This document shows positions 37,724 to 46,993 of a stretch of 64,000 nt of DNA, piece after piece. Position 1 is the first letter of the stretch. Each line of letters opens with the position of its first letter. The position numbers were made by a program, and so were the translations under genes. Source of the stretch: an uncultured Oscillospiraceae bacterium (lineage in GTDB: Bacteria; Bacillota; Clostridia; Oscillospirales; Oscillospiraceae). A model generated the notes under the pieces. It had not been told where the DNA came from. It did not search any database and saw only the letters and a list, made by a program, of their open reading frames with translations. The stretch is from contig CANQUE010000004.1 in NCBI GenBank assembly GCA_947626905.1, positions 17,351 through 81,350 on the forward strand. Direction: 5' to 3'.

Positions 37724-38401
37724 ATGCAGAAACACATCCTCATCGTCGACGACGACGTTGCCATCGGGGACATGCTGACGGAGGCCCTGACCCGGGAGGG
37801 CTACCGGGTCAGCCGGGCCTATTCCGGCACGGAGGCGCTGCTGCTCCTGCCCCAGGCCCGGCCGGACCTGGTGCTGCTGGACCTGATGCTGCCGGGCCTG
37901 GCCGGAGAGGAGGTCCTGCCCCGGCTCAAGGGCGTGCCCACCATCGTGGTGTCCGCCAAGGTGGACGTACAGGACAAGGTGGACCTGCTGCTGGGCGGGG
38001 CGGCGGACTATGTGACCAAGCCCTTCGAGATCCGGGAGCTGCTGGCCCGCATCGCCGTGCGCCTGCGCCAGGCCCCGGCTCCGGATGCGGCCCGGCTCAC
38101 CTTCGGCGGCCTGGCGCTGGACACGGATACCCGCGCCGCCTCGGTGGACGGCGCCCAGACCCATCTGACCCGCACCGAGTGCGCCATTTTGAAGCTGCTC
38201 ATGCTCAACCCCAACCAGGTCATCACCAAGTCCGTCATCCTGGACCGGATCAGCCTGGACACCCCCGACTGCACGGAGAGCAGCCTCAAGATGCACGTGA
38301 GCAACCTGCGCAAAAAGCTCCGGGAGCTGGACGGCAACGACTACATCGAAGCCGTCTGGGGCATCGGGTTCAAAATGCGGGCCCCCGCGCCGGAGCCATG
38401 A
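37724..38401 (+). CDS. OmpR-family response regulator
   Basis: HILIVDDDVAIGDML, VLLDLMLPG, winged helix ...TRTECAILKLLMLNPNQVITKSVILDRI. Confidence 0.94.
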   Translation: MQKHILIVDDDVAIGDMLTEALTREGYRVSRAYSGTEALLLLPQARPDLVLLDLMLPGLAGEEVLPRLKGVPTIVVSAKVDVQDKVDLLLGGAADYVTKPFEIRELLARIAVRLRQAPAPDAARLTFGGLALDTDTRAASVDGAQTHLTRTECAILKLLMLNPNQVITKSVILDRISLDTPDCTESSLKMHVSNLRKKLRELDGNDYIEAVWGIGFKMRAPAPEP

Positions 38402-38476
38402 GATGCTTACCCGCCTCTTTACCGCTTTCTTTACCGTCCCCGTCCATACTGGGGCCATAAAGGAGGTCGTTATCCC

Positions 38477-39391
38477 ATGGAATATGTTCTGCAGACGGCG
38501 GGGCTGACAAAGCGCTACCGCGATTTCACGGCCCTGGACAAGCTGACCATGAACGTGCCCCGGGGGGCCATATACGGCCTGGTGGGCCGCAACGGCGCCG
38601 GCAAGACCACCCTCATCCGGCTGATCTGCGGCCTGCAGCGCCCCACCGCGGGCCTGTACATGCTCTACGGCCGCAAACACACGGACCGGGACATCAGCCT
38701 CTCCCGGCGGCGGATGGGGGCGGTGGTGGAGACCCCCTCCATCTATCTGGACATGTCCGCCGTGGACAATTTGAAGCAGCAGTATCGGGTGCTGGGCCTG
38801 CCCTCCTTCGAGGGCATACCGGAGCTGTTGGCGCTGGTGGGCCTGGAGGACACGGGCAAAAAGAAGGCCCGCCACTTCTCCCTGGGCATGAAGCAGCGGC
38901 TGGGCATCGCGGTGGCCCTGGCGGGGGACCCGGACTTTCTGGTGCTGGACGAGCCGGTGAACGGCCTGGACCCCCAGGGCATCATCGAGATCCGGGAGCT
39001 GATCCTCCGCCTCAATCGTGAGCGGCAGATCACCGTGCTCATCTCCAGCCACATCCTGGACGAGCTGAGCCGCCTGGCCACCCATTACGGGTTCATCGAC
39101 GGCGGGCGGATGGTGAAGGAGCTGTCCGCGGCCCAACTGGAGGCCGCCTGCCGCAAGTGCGTGCGCCTGACCGTCACGGACACCGCCGCCCTGGCCCGGG
39201 CCCTGGACGGCATGGGCGCGGAGTATAAGATCCTGGACAGCGAGACCGCGGACGTATACCAGAAGATCCCCGTCTCCCGGCTGACGGCGGCCCTGGCCGC
39301 CCAGGGATGCGAGCTTGTGGACATGCAGGAGCGGGACGAGAGCCTGGAGAGCTATTTCGTCTCCCTGGTGGGAGGTGGCCGCCATGCGTGA
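38477..39391 (+). CDS. ABC transporter ATP-binding protein
   Basis: LVGRNGAGKTTLIRLICGL, FSLGMKQRLGIAVAL, FLVLDEPVNGLDPQG. Confidence 0.95.
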   Translation: MEYVLQTAGLTKRYRDFTALDKLTMNVPRGAIYGLVGRNGAGKTTLIRLICGLQRPTAGLYMLYGRKHTDRDISLSRRRMGAVVETPSIYLDMSAVDNLKQQYRVLGLPSFEGIPELLALVGLEDTGKKKARHFSLGMKQRLGIAVALAGDPDFLVLDEPVNGLDPQGIIEIRELILRLNRERQITVLISSHILDELSRLATHYGFIDGGRMVKELSAAQLEAACRKCVRLTVTDTAALARALDGMGAEYKILDSETADVYQKIPVSRLTAALAAQGCELVDMQERDESLESYFVSLVGGGRHA

Positions 39392-40211
39392 TCTGCTGCG
39401 GGCGGGCTTCTCCCGGATGTGGCGGGCCCCGGTGTTCTGGCTGGGCGTGGCGGTCATGGTGTGCTGCGGCGGTCTGGTCTGCCAAAACGCCTACGACGGT
39501 TCCCGGAGGGGGATCGTCTACTTCATGGGCGACCTGTGCCGCTACCACTGCGTCGTCACCGTGTTCCTGCCGGCGGTGTTCTGCGCCCTGTTCCTGGGCA
39601 CGGAGTATGAGCACGGCACCATCCGCAACAAGCTCGTGGCGGGCAAGAGCCGCCCGGCGGTGTACTTTTCCAGCCTCATCCTGAGCCTGGCCGCCTGCTT
39701 TCTGATGATCGGGGCCTATTTTGTGCCGGTGGTCATCGCCGGCCCCTTCGTCACGGAGGGGCTGGGCATGACGCCCGGTATGCTGGCCCTGATCCTGGGC
39801 GGGGAGCTTCTCATGGCGGCGGCCCTGTGCGCGCTATGCACCCTGGGGAGCATGCTCATCTCCCGCAAGGCGCTGCTGGCGGTGGTGCTGCTGCTGGCGG
39901 CGGTGGGCGGGGTCGTCTTCAGCGCCACCGTGGAGGGCCGGCTGGCGGAGCCGGAATTTTACCCGGGCATCATGATGACCGTGGACGGTGAGCAGGTGGA
40001 CACGTCGCATATGGAGAATCCGAGCTATGTCCGGGGCTGGGCGCGGGAGATCTATCAGTTCGCAGCGGACTTCCTGCCCACCGGCCAGGCGCTGGAATAT
40101 AACCTCGGGACCTACGTCCACCCGGCGGCCATGTGCCTTTACTCCCTGCTGATCCTGACCGCGTCCACCGCCGGGGGCCTGGCGGCCTTCCGCCGGAAGG
40201 ACCTGAAATAA
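39384..40211 (+). CDS. ABC transporter permease (ABC-2 like), paralogue 1
   Basis: MRDLLRAGFSRMWRAPVFWLGVAVM; FLGTEYEHGTIRNKLVAGKSR; multiple TM segments. Confidence 0.85.
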   Translation: MRDLLRAGFSRMWRAPVFWLGVAVMVCCGGLVCQNAYDGSRRGIVYFMGDLCRYHCVVTVFLPAVFCALFLGTEYEHGTIRNKLVAGKSRPAVYFSSLILSLAACFLMIGAYFVPVVIAGPFVTEGLGMTPGMLALILGGELLMAAALCALCTLGSMLISRKALLAVVLLLAAVGGVVFSATVEGRLAEPEFYPGIMMTVDGEQVDTSHMENPSYVRGWAREIYQFAADFLPTGQALEYNLGTYVHPAAMCLYSLLILTASTAGGLAAFRRKDLK

Positions 40212-40223
40212 GGGGGCGGCGGC

Positions 40224-41039
40224 ATGGCAAGTCTGATCCGCTCCCACCTGGCGCGGCTGCGGAAGAGCCCCGTGTTTCTGCTGGCCCTGTTCGCCATGGT
40301 CCCCTACGGCCTGGGCCTTTGCAACAGCGCCATAGGCGACTTTCAGGCCGGCGGCGTATCCGCCGGCCTGTGGGGCCAGCCCCTGTTCGGCCCCGGTCTG
40401 CTGATGGGCCTGATCCTGTCGGCGGTGTTCAGCCTTTTTTTCGGCACGGAGCACGCCGACGGGGCCATCCGCAACAAGCTGATCGCCGGCCACGGGCACG
40501 CGTCCATCTATCTGGCGACCCTCGCGGCGAGCCTGTTGGCGGCGCTGGCGCTGTATGCGGTCAATTTGCTGACCTGGGCGCCCCGGCTGGGCTGGATGCT
40601 GCAAAACTTCCCCGCGCCGCCTCCAGGGACGGTGCTGCTGTGTCTGGCGGGGATGGCGCTGCTCCTGGCGGGGCAGTGCTCGCTGTGCGTGATGCTGTGC
40701 ATGCTGATCCAGCGGCGGTCGGTGCTGGCGGTGGTCTTGATCCTGCTGATGGTCTTTCTGTTCTTTGCCGCCATCCAGGTCCAGGACGCCTATGAGACCG
40801 CCGTCGCCGGGGGCGTGCAGATGGAGATCGACGGGGCCGGACGGCAGCAGTGGGTGTTCCACGAGCCGGGCCAGGCAGGGGCGCTGACGGCGTTTCTCTA
40901 TGACGCGCTCCCGGTCTGCCAGGCATACCGGTACATGGAGCTGGACGCGTCGCCGGTCATGCCGGCCTATTCCGCAGCCCTGACGGCGCTGACCACGGCC
41001 CTGGGTCTGGCCCTGTTCAAACGAAAGGATATCCGGTGA
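40224..41039 (+). CDS. ABC transporter permease (ABC-2 like), paralogue 2
   Basis: LIRSHLARLRKSPVFLLALF; FFGTEHADGAIRNKLIAGHGHASIYLATLAAS. Confidence 0.85.
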   Translation: MASLIRSHLARLRKSPVFLLALFAMVPYGLGLCNSAIGDFQAGGVSAGLWGQPLFGPGLLMGLILSAVFSLFFGTEHADGAIRNKLIAGHGHASIYLATLAASLLAALALYAVNLLTWAPRLGWMLQNFPAPPPGTVLLCLAGMALLLAGQCSLCVMLCMLIQRRSVLAVVLILLMVFLFFAAIQVQDAYETAVAGGVQMEIDGAGRQQWVFHEPGQAGALTAFLYDALPVCQAYRYMELDASPVMPAYSAALTALTTALGLALFKRKDIR

Positions 41040-41042
41040 GAT

Positions 41043-41861
41043 ATGGGGAATCTGATCCGCTCCCATCTCGCCCGGCTGATGCGCGCGCCGGTGTTCTGGC
41101 TGGCCGTAGCGGTGTCGGCGGGCGCGGGCCTATGCCTGGGGTTCATCCAGGCCGCCGGGCTGGTCATCTTCCCGCCGGCCTGCTGCGCGGTGGTGTTCAG
41201 CCTCTTTTTCGGCCCGGAGCACGCCGACGGCGCTATCCGCAATAAGCTGATCGCCGGCCACAGCCGGACGGAGATATACCTGTCTGTCCTGGCGGTGTCC
41301 ATCCTGGTCATGTGGCTTTTTCTGGCCCTGGCCAGCCCCCGGATCATCCACACCGCCCGGTTCAACACCTATGGCCATTACACCCCCGGCCAGGCAGCGC
41401 TGACCATCGCGACGGTGATGCTGGCTCTGGCGGCGGTGGCGGCGGCGCTGACGGCGCTGTGCATGCTGATCCACCGGCGGACGGTGCTGGCCCTGGCCCT
41501 GGTGCTGCTGGTGCTGTGCGGCATCCTGCTGGGGGCGGCGGTGTGGACCGAGATCGCCTCCTATGGCAGCTACAGCTACCTGGAGATCGCCGAGGACGCG
41601 CCGAGCAGGCTCCTGGAGCGCTATGATGTGGACGAGCTACTGCGGCTGGGGCTGGCCCAGTGGGTGTACGTGCCGGCCCAAAAGCCGCCGGCGACGCTGG
41701 CCTTCGCGGGCCGGCTCCTGCCCGTGGTGCAGGCCCTGCAGGCGCTGGACCGGGACACGGGCGTGCCCATGGCCTGGGACGCGCCCCTGTGGTCTCTGGG
41801 GGAGATGGCCCTGGTCACGGCCCTGGGCCTGGCCCTGTTCCGGAGAAAGGATATAAAATAA
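41043..41861 (+). CDS. ABC transporter permease (ABC-2 like), paralogue 3
   Basis: LIRSHLARLMRAPVFWLAVAV; FFGPEHADGAIRNKLIAGHSRTEIYLSVLAVS. Confidence 0.85.
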   Translation: MGNLIRSHLARLMRAPVFWLAVAVSAGAGLCLGFIQAAGLVIFPPACCAVVFSLFFGPEHADGAIRNKLIAGHSRTEIYLSVLAVSILVMWLFLALASPRIIHTARFNTYGHYTPGQAALTIATVMLALAAVAAALTALCMLIHRRTVLALALVLLVLCGILLGAAVWTEIASYGSYSYLEIAEDAPSRLLERYDVDELLRLGLAQWVYVPAQKPPATLAFAGRLLPVVQALQALDRDTGVPMAWDAPLWSLGEMALVTALGLALFRRKDIK

Positions 41862-41875
41862 AAGGCGGTGTTTCC

Positions 41876-42757
41876 ATGGCGTATCTGGCCTGCGCCATAC
41901 TGGCCATAGCCGTGCTGGCGCTGGGGATCAAGGTCCTGTCCATGCGCCGCTCGGCCCGGCAAATGCTCCGGGAGCTGACCGAAAAGCTCTCGGAGGACAC
42001 CAATACCCTCATTTCCCTGTCCGGCTCGGACAGGGAAATGCGCCGTCTGGCGGCGGAGCTGAACCGCCAGCTGCGCACCCTGCGGGAGCTGCGGCTGCGC
42101 TACCAGCAGGGGGACCAGGAGCTGAAGGACGCCGTCACCAACATCTCCCACGACCTGCGCACGCCCCTGACCGCCATATGCGGGTATCTGGAGCTGCTGG
42201 AGCGGGAGGAGAAGAGCGAGGCGGCCAGCCGGTACCTGGAGCGCATCGCCGAGCGGACCGAGGCCATGAAGGCGCTGACGGAGGAGCTTTTCCGCTACTC
42301 GGTGGTGCTGTCCACGGCGGAGGACATGACCCCGGAGCCGGTGGATCTCAACGCCGCGCTGGAGGAGGCCTCCGCCGGCTTTTACGCCGCCCTCACCGGC
42401 CGGGGGATCGAGCCGGTCATCGACCTGCCCCAGACCCACGTGGTGCGCCATCTGAACCGGGCGGCCCTGAACCGGATACTGTCCAACCTCTTTTCCAACG
42501 CCCTGAAGTACAGCGACGGGGACCTGGAGGTGACCCTCTCGCCGGAGGGGGAGCTGGCCTTCTCCAACGCCGCGGCGGGCCTGGACCCGGTACAGGTGGG
42601 GCGGCTGTTCGACCGGTTCTTCTCCCTGGAGGCGGCCCGGAGCTCCACCGGTCTGGGCCTGGCCATCGCCCGGACGCTGGTGGAGCGCATGGGCGGGTCC
42701 ATCGCCGCCGGATACCAGGCCGGCCGCCTCACCGTCACGGTCCGGTTCCCCCCTTGA
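41876..42757 (+). CDS. Sensor histidine kinase with minimal N-terminal TM and no obvious extracellular domain
   Basis: NISHDLRTPLTAICGYLELLE (H box), ILSNLFSNALKYSDG (N box), STGLGLAIARTLVERMGG (G box). Confidence 0.93.
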   Translation: MAYLACAILAIAVLALGIKVLSMRRSARQMLRELTEKLSEDTNTLISLSGSDREMRRLAAELNRQLRTLRELRLRYQQGDQELKDAVTNISHDLRTPLTAICGYLELLEREEKSEAASRYLERIAERTEAMKALTEELFRYSVVLSTAEDMTPEPVDLNAALEEASAGFYAALTGRGIEPVIDLPQTHVVRHLNRAALNRILSNLFSNALKYSDGDLEVTLSPEGELAFSNAAAGLDPVQVGRLFDRFFSLEAARSSTGLGLAIARTLVERMGGSIAAGYQAGRLTVTVRFPP

Positions 42758-42761
42758 CGGG

Positions 42762-42795
42762 GTATGGTATACTGGGATCGTGAGGCATACCATAC
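42762..42795. promoter_or_regulatory. Inverted repeat, candidate operator of the DtxR/MntR-like gene
   Basis: GTATGGTAT (42762-42770), 16-nt spacer, ATACCATAC (42787-42795), just upstream of the GTG at 42809. Confidence 0.65.
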
Positions 42796-42808
42796 AAGGA
42801 GGTCCGTC

Positions 42809-43177
42809 GTGAAGATACAGGAGTCAGCGGAAAACTATCTGGAAGCGGTACTGATGATCTCCCGGCGGCAGCCCTTCGTCCGGGCGGCGGATCTGTGCCG
42901 CCAGCTGGGCTTTTCCCGGCCCACGGTGAGCCAGGCGGTGCGGGAGCTGGCCGCGGACGGATACCTGACCGTGGACGGGGAGCGCCACATCGCCCTCACC
43001 GAAAAGGGCATGGCCATCGCCGGGAGCATCCTGGAGCGCCACGAGGTGATCGCGGAGATCTTCATGGGCCTGGGCGTCAGCCGGGACACGGCCTATGCCG
43101 ACGCCTGCCGGGTGGAGCACTATATCAGCGCGGAGACCTTCCAGTGCATGAAGCGCTGGCATCGGCGGGAGGGCTGA
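42809..43177 (+). CDS. DtxR/MntR-family metal-dependent regulator (short form)
   Basis: QESAENYLEAVLMISRRQPFVRAADLCRQLGFSRPTVSQAVRELAADGYLTV...ERHEVIAEIFMGLGV...DACRVEHYIS; GTG start after AAGGAGG. Confidence 0.88.
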   Translation: MKIQESAENYLEAVLMISRRQPFVRAADLCRQLGFSRPTVSQAVRELAADGYLTVDGERHIALTEKGMAIAGSILERHEVIAEIFMGLGVSRDTAYADACRVEHYISAETFQCMKRWHRREG

Positions 43178-43200
43178 CGGGCAGCCGCATATAAACGTCA

Positions 43201-43227
43201 ACGGCAGCCCCTCGGCCGCCGTTTTTT
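43201..43227 (+). terminator. Rho-independent terminator
   Basis: ACGGC-a-GCC-cctc-GGC-c-GCCGT followed by T-run. Confidence 0.75.
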
Positions 43228-43258
43228 CCTATCCCGAGCGGGAAAACGGCCCGATCAG

Positions 43259-43287
43259 TTGACGAAGATCTCATCTTATGCTATAAT
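43259..43287 (+). promoter_or_regulatory. Sigma-A-like promoter for the CNNM operon
   Basis: TTGACG, 17 nt, TATAAT. Confidence 0.75.
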
Positions 43288-43331
43288 ACCTCATTGATTT
43301 TGACCGAGAAAGCAAGAGGTGGTTTTTCCCC

Positions 43332-44621
43332 ATGGGAGATGGCAGTAGTTGGCTATCTGTCCTTTTCCTTCTCGCCCTGGTGGGCTTTGCCACATATTTC
43401 GCCGTGGCGGAAACGGCGTTCGCATCCGTGTCCCGCAACCGCATCCGTGTCCGGCAGGAGCGGGGCGACCACCGGGCCAAAAAAGCCCTGTACGTTCTGG
43501 ATCACTTTGACCGGGCCATTACCACGATCCTCATCGGCACCAACATCGCCCATCTGGCGGCGGCGGCCGTGGTGACCGTATTCGTCACCCGCCAGTGGGG
43601 CGTGGGGAAAGTGGTGTGGGGCACCATCGCCACCACGCTGGTCCTGTTCTTTTTCGGGGAGATGCTCCCCAAGAGCATAGCGAAAAAATACAGCGAGCGG
43701 TTCAGTCTTGGCACCGCCGGTTCGCTGTGCTTTTTTATGCGCTTTTTCGCGCCCATATCGGCCCTTCTCACCGCCATTGGCCAGGCGGCCGCCCGGCTCT
43801 CCAAGGGAGAGGGCGAGGTGTCGGTGACGGAAGACGAGCTGTATGATCTGATCGAGGACATGACCGACGCGGGCAGCCTGGACGAGGAACAGGGCGACCT
43901 GGTCCAGTCGGCGCTGGAATTCGCCGACATCACCGTGGAGCACGTGCTCACCGCCCGGGTGGATATGGCCGCCATCGACGTGGCCTGGCCGGCGGAGCGG
44001 ATCATCGACTTCATCCGCTCCCAGCGGCATACCCGGCTGCCGGTATATGAAAACGACACCGACAACATCATCGGCATCCTGCAGATCCGCAAGTACATCA
44101 AGGCCTGGCTCAGCCAGGGGGACGGGGTGGCGCTGCGGGCGCTGCTGGACCCGGCCTATTTCGTCCCGGCCACCACCAAGGTGGACGACCTGCTGCCGGA
44201 GCTGAGCCGCAACCGGCAGAACATGGCCATCGTCACCGACCCCTGGGGCGGCACCCTGGGCATCGTGACGGTGGAGGACATCGTGGAAGAGCTGGTGGGC
44301 GAGATCTGGGACGAGGAGGACGAGGTGGAGGAATACTTCCGCCCCATCGGCGGCGGCCGGTATGAGGCCGACGGCCGGTTAGACGTGGACGAGCTGTTTG
44401 AACGGCTGGACTTCAAGGACCCGGAGGACAACGAGGAGCTGATCCACAAGCCCCTGGCCGAGTGGACCCTGGAGCAGTTCGATCTGATGCCCGCCCAGCG
44501 GGACACCTTCACCTACCACGGCCTGGAGTTCACCGTATCCGACGTGCGCCAGCACCGCATCCGCAAGCTGACCGTCCGGCGCCTGCCGGAGGCGGCCCAG
44601 GAAGAGGAGGCGGGCCGATGA
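43332..44621 (+). CDS. CNNM/CBS-domain hemolysin-like (CorC/TlyC family) membrane protein 1
   Basis: VAETAFASVSRNRIRV; RHTRLPVYENDTDNIIGILQIRKY; WGGTLGIVTVEDIVEELVGEIWDEED. Confidence 0.92.
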   Translation: MGDGSSWLSVLFLLALVGFATYFAVAETAFASVSRNRIRVRQERGDHRAKKALYVLDHFDRAITTILIGTNIAHLAAAAVVTVFVTRQWGVGKVVWGTIATTLVLFFFGEMLPKSIAKKYSERFSLGTAGSLCFFMRFFAPISALLTAIGQAAARLSKGEGEVSVTEDELYDLIEDMTDAGSLDEEQGDLVQSALEFADITVEHVLTARVDMAAIDVAWPAERIIDFIRSQRHTRLPVYENDTDNIIGILQIRKYIKAWLSQGDGVALRALLDPAYFVPATTKVDDLLPELSRNRQNMAIVTDPWGGTLGIVTVEDIVEELVGEIWDEEDEVEEYFRPIGGGRYEADGRLDVDELFERLDFKDPEDNEELIHKPLAEWTLEQFDLMPAQRDTFTYHGLEFTVSDVRQHRIRKLTVRRLPEAAQEEEAGR

Positions 44622-45877
44622 TCGCGTATGTTCTGGCTCTGTTGGTATGCCTGGCCCTGTCGGCATTCTTCTCCGCCTCGGAGATGGCCCTTTCCTCGGC
44701 CAACCGCCTGCGGCTGGAGAGCGCCGCCGACAGCGGCAGCCGTTCCGCCAAAACGGCGCTGGGCCTGCTGGACGGATTTGACAACGCCCTGGGCGTCATT
44801 TTGATCGGCAACAACTTGGTCAACGTGGCCTCCAGCTCCATCAGCTCCGTTATCGCCATCACCATCGCCGCCAAGGCGGGGCTGGCGGACGGACTGTGTT
44901 CCACGGCGGCCACCGTGATCGTGACCGTGCTGGTGATCATCTTCGGCGAGACCATGCCGAAGATCCTGGCAAAGAAAAACGCCACCCGGCTGACCCTGGC
45001 GGTGGCGGGCCCGATCCGGGTGCTGGCGGTGGTGCTCACGCCTCTGGTCTGGTGCGCGGTGGGCCTGACCCGGCTCATCACCAAGCCCCTGCACGGGGAG
45101 TCCGCCGAGGACGACCAGGAGGCGGCGGTGGAGGAGCTGCAGTCCATCATCGAGACCGCCCAGGACGAGGACGTGCTGGACGACGACCGGGGCGAGCTTT
45201 TGCAGGCGGCCCTGGATTTCGGAGAGATCTCCGCCAGCCAGGCCATGACCGCCCGGGTGGATATGATGGCCCTGGACGTCGACGACAGTCTGGAGGAGAT
45301 CCTGCGCCAGGTGGCCGACGTGCCTTATTCCCGGCTGCCGGTCTATGAGGGGGACACCGACAACATCATCGGCGTGCTCCATCTGAACACCCTGTACCGG
45401 GCGCTGCTGGAGGGCGGCCAGATCGACCTGCGGTCCCTGCTGACGGAGCCCTGCTGGGTATACAAGACCGTGAAGCTGCCGGCGGTGCTGGAAAAGCTGC
45501 GCCAGCGGCAGACCCACCTGGCCATCGTCACCGACGAGTACGGCGGCACCGCCGGCGTCATCTCCATGGAGGACGTGCTGGAGTACCTGGTGGGGGACAT
45601 CTGGGACGAGACCGACGAGGTGGAGGAAGAGATCGTAAAGACCTCGGAGGACAGCTGGGAGCTGGACGGGGATCTGCCCATCGGGGACTTTCTGGAGCTG
45701 GTGGATCGCGGCGAGGACGGCTTCGACTTTGAGAGCGAGACCGTGGGCGGCTGGGTCATGGAGCTGAACGAGGGCTATGCCCCGCCGGGATGCGTCGTAA
45801 CATATGAGGACCTGGAGATCACCGTCCTGGAGGCGGATGACAAACGGGTGGAAAAGGTGCGGGTGATCCGAAAATGA
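44618..45877 (+). CDS. CNNM/CBS-domain hemolysin-like membrane protein 2
   Basis: SASEMALSSANRLRLES; YSRLPVYEGDTDNIIGVLHLN; YGGTAGVISMEDVLEYLVGDIWDETDE; ATGA overlap with gene 1. Confidence 0.92.
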   Translation: MIAYVLALLVCLALSAFFSASEMALSSANRLRLESAADSGSRSAKTALGLLDGFDNALGVILIGNNLVNVASSSISSVIAITIAAKAGLADGLCSTAATVIVTVLVIIFGETMPKILAKKNATRLTLAVAGPIRVLAVVLTPLVWCAVGLTRLITKPLHGESAEDDQEAAVEELQSIIETAQDEDVLDDDRGELLQAALDFGEISASQAMTARVDMMALDVDDSLEEILRQVADVPYSRLPVYEGDTDNIIGVLHLNTLYRALLEGGQIDLRSLLTEPCWVYKTVKLPAVLEKLRQRQTHLAIVTDEYGGTAGVISMEDVLEYLVGDIWDETDEVEEEIVKTSEDSWELDGDLPIGDFLELVDRGEDGFDFESETVGGWVMELNEGYAPPGCVVTYEDLEITVLEADDKRVEKVRVIRK

Positions 45878-46560
45878 ACGAAACCGAAAACAAAAACGAC
45901 CGGGAAAACGAAGCCGATAAAGAGAGCCGGGCATTGCGGTTCTGGAAGGGCCCGGGGCCCTGGATCGTGGTGGCGGCGCTGCTGATCCCGTCGGTCTATG
46001 TGGGGCTGGTGAATCCCGGCCTGCTGGGGCAGCGGCTGTCCGCGGTGCTGTCCATCGCCGGGGCGGGCGTGGCCTTCATCTTCCTCACCACCGCCGGCCG
46101 GGTCCGCAAGGCCCTGAAGCAGGCCGCGGAGCGGTCCGCCCAGCCGGACGGGCCCGAGGGCGGCGCCCCGGCGGACGGGCCGGACAAGGTGCCGGACGAG
46201 GAGGAATATGAATTCCCCTTCCTGCGGCTGATGGATACCCGCAGCCGGCTGTATCTCTGCTTCGAGACCCGCAGCTGGTACGCCATCCAGTTCCAGACGG
46301 TGGCCACCCCCGGGGCCCACGGCGACAGGATGACCCCCAGCTGGTACCCCGCCGACGTGGACCACGATTACGCCACGAAGCAGGACATCTGGATCGCCAA
46401 GAGCGACCTGGTGGAATATGAGCTGGACCCCTTCCCGGTGGCCAACCTGCCCTGGAAAAACAGCGGCGCGCTGACGCTGAAGACCCCCACGGCCAAGTAT
46501 TCCTTCGCGCTGCTGGGCGACGTGGACGAGGACGAGCTGGACGATTTCTTTCAAAAATAG
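45874..46560 (+). CDS. Hypothetical membrane protein with two TM segments
   Basis: ATGA overlap with upstream CNNM gene; two hydrophobic stretches then a soluble domain; family not recognised. Confidence 0.75.
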   Translation: MNETENKNDRENEADKESRALRFWKGPGPWIVVAALLIPSVYVGLVNPGLLGQRLSAVLSIAGAGVAFIFLTTAGRVRKALKQAAERSAQPDGPEGGAPADGPDKVPDEEEYEFPFLRLMDTRSRLYLCFETRSWYAIQFQTVATPGAHGDRMTPSWYPADVDHDYATKQDIWIAKSDLVEYELDPFPVANLPWKNSGALTLKTPTAKYSFALLGDVDEDELDDFFQK

Positions 46561-46569
46561 ACAACGAAA

Positions 46570-46595
46570 AAGCCCGGAGCGATTGCTCCGGGCTT
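46570..46595. terminator. Bidirectional terminator between convergent genes
   Basis: AAGCCCGGAGC-gatt-GCTCCGGGCTT with T-runs (strongest on minus). Confidence 0.8.
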
Positions 46596-46610
46596 CTGGT
46601 TTCGGAAAAA

Positions 46611-46799
46611 TCACACGGCGCGCTGGACCTTGCCGCTGCGCAGGCAGCGGGTGCACACGTACACATGCTGGGGTTTTCCGTCCACGATCGCCTTCACGCG
46701 CTTTACGTTGGGCTTCCACGTACGGTTGGAACGCCGGTGGGAGTGGCTGACCTTGATGCCGAAAGTCACGCCTTTTCCGCAAACCTCACATTTTGCCAT
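46611..46799 (-). CDS. rpmB: 50S ribosomal protein L28
   Basis: MAKCEVCGKGVTFGIKVSHSHRRSNRTWKPNVKRV. Confidence 0.96.
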   Translation of the reverse strand: MAKCEVCGKGVTFGIKVSHSHRRSNRTWKPNVKRVKAIVDGKPQHVYVCTRCLRSGKVQRAV

Positions 46800-46993
46800 C
46801 GTAATCAGCTCCTTCCTGCTGTCCGGCGGACAGCCTCAATATAATAACAGACCGGCCGGGAAATTGCAAGGGTTTTTTTCAATTCCGGGAAAAACTTGAA
46901 AAAATGCGGGATATCGATTGCGAAACCACATAGGTATGTATTAAAATGTACTGTGTATTTTCTTCTACTCTCTGACAGAAACGGGGGTCCCCC

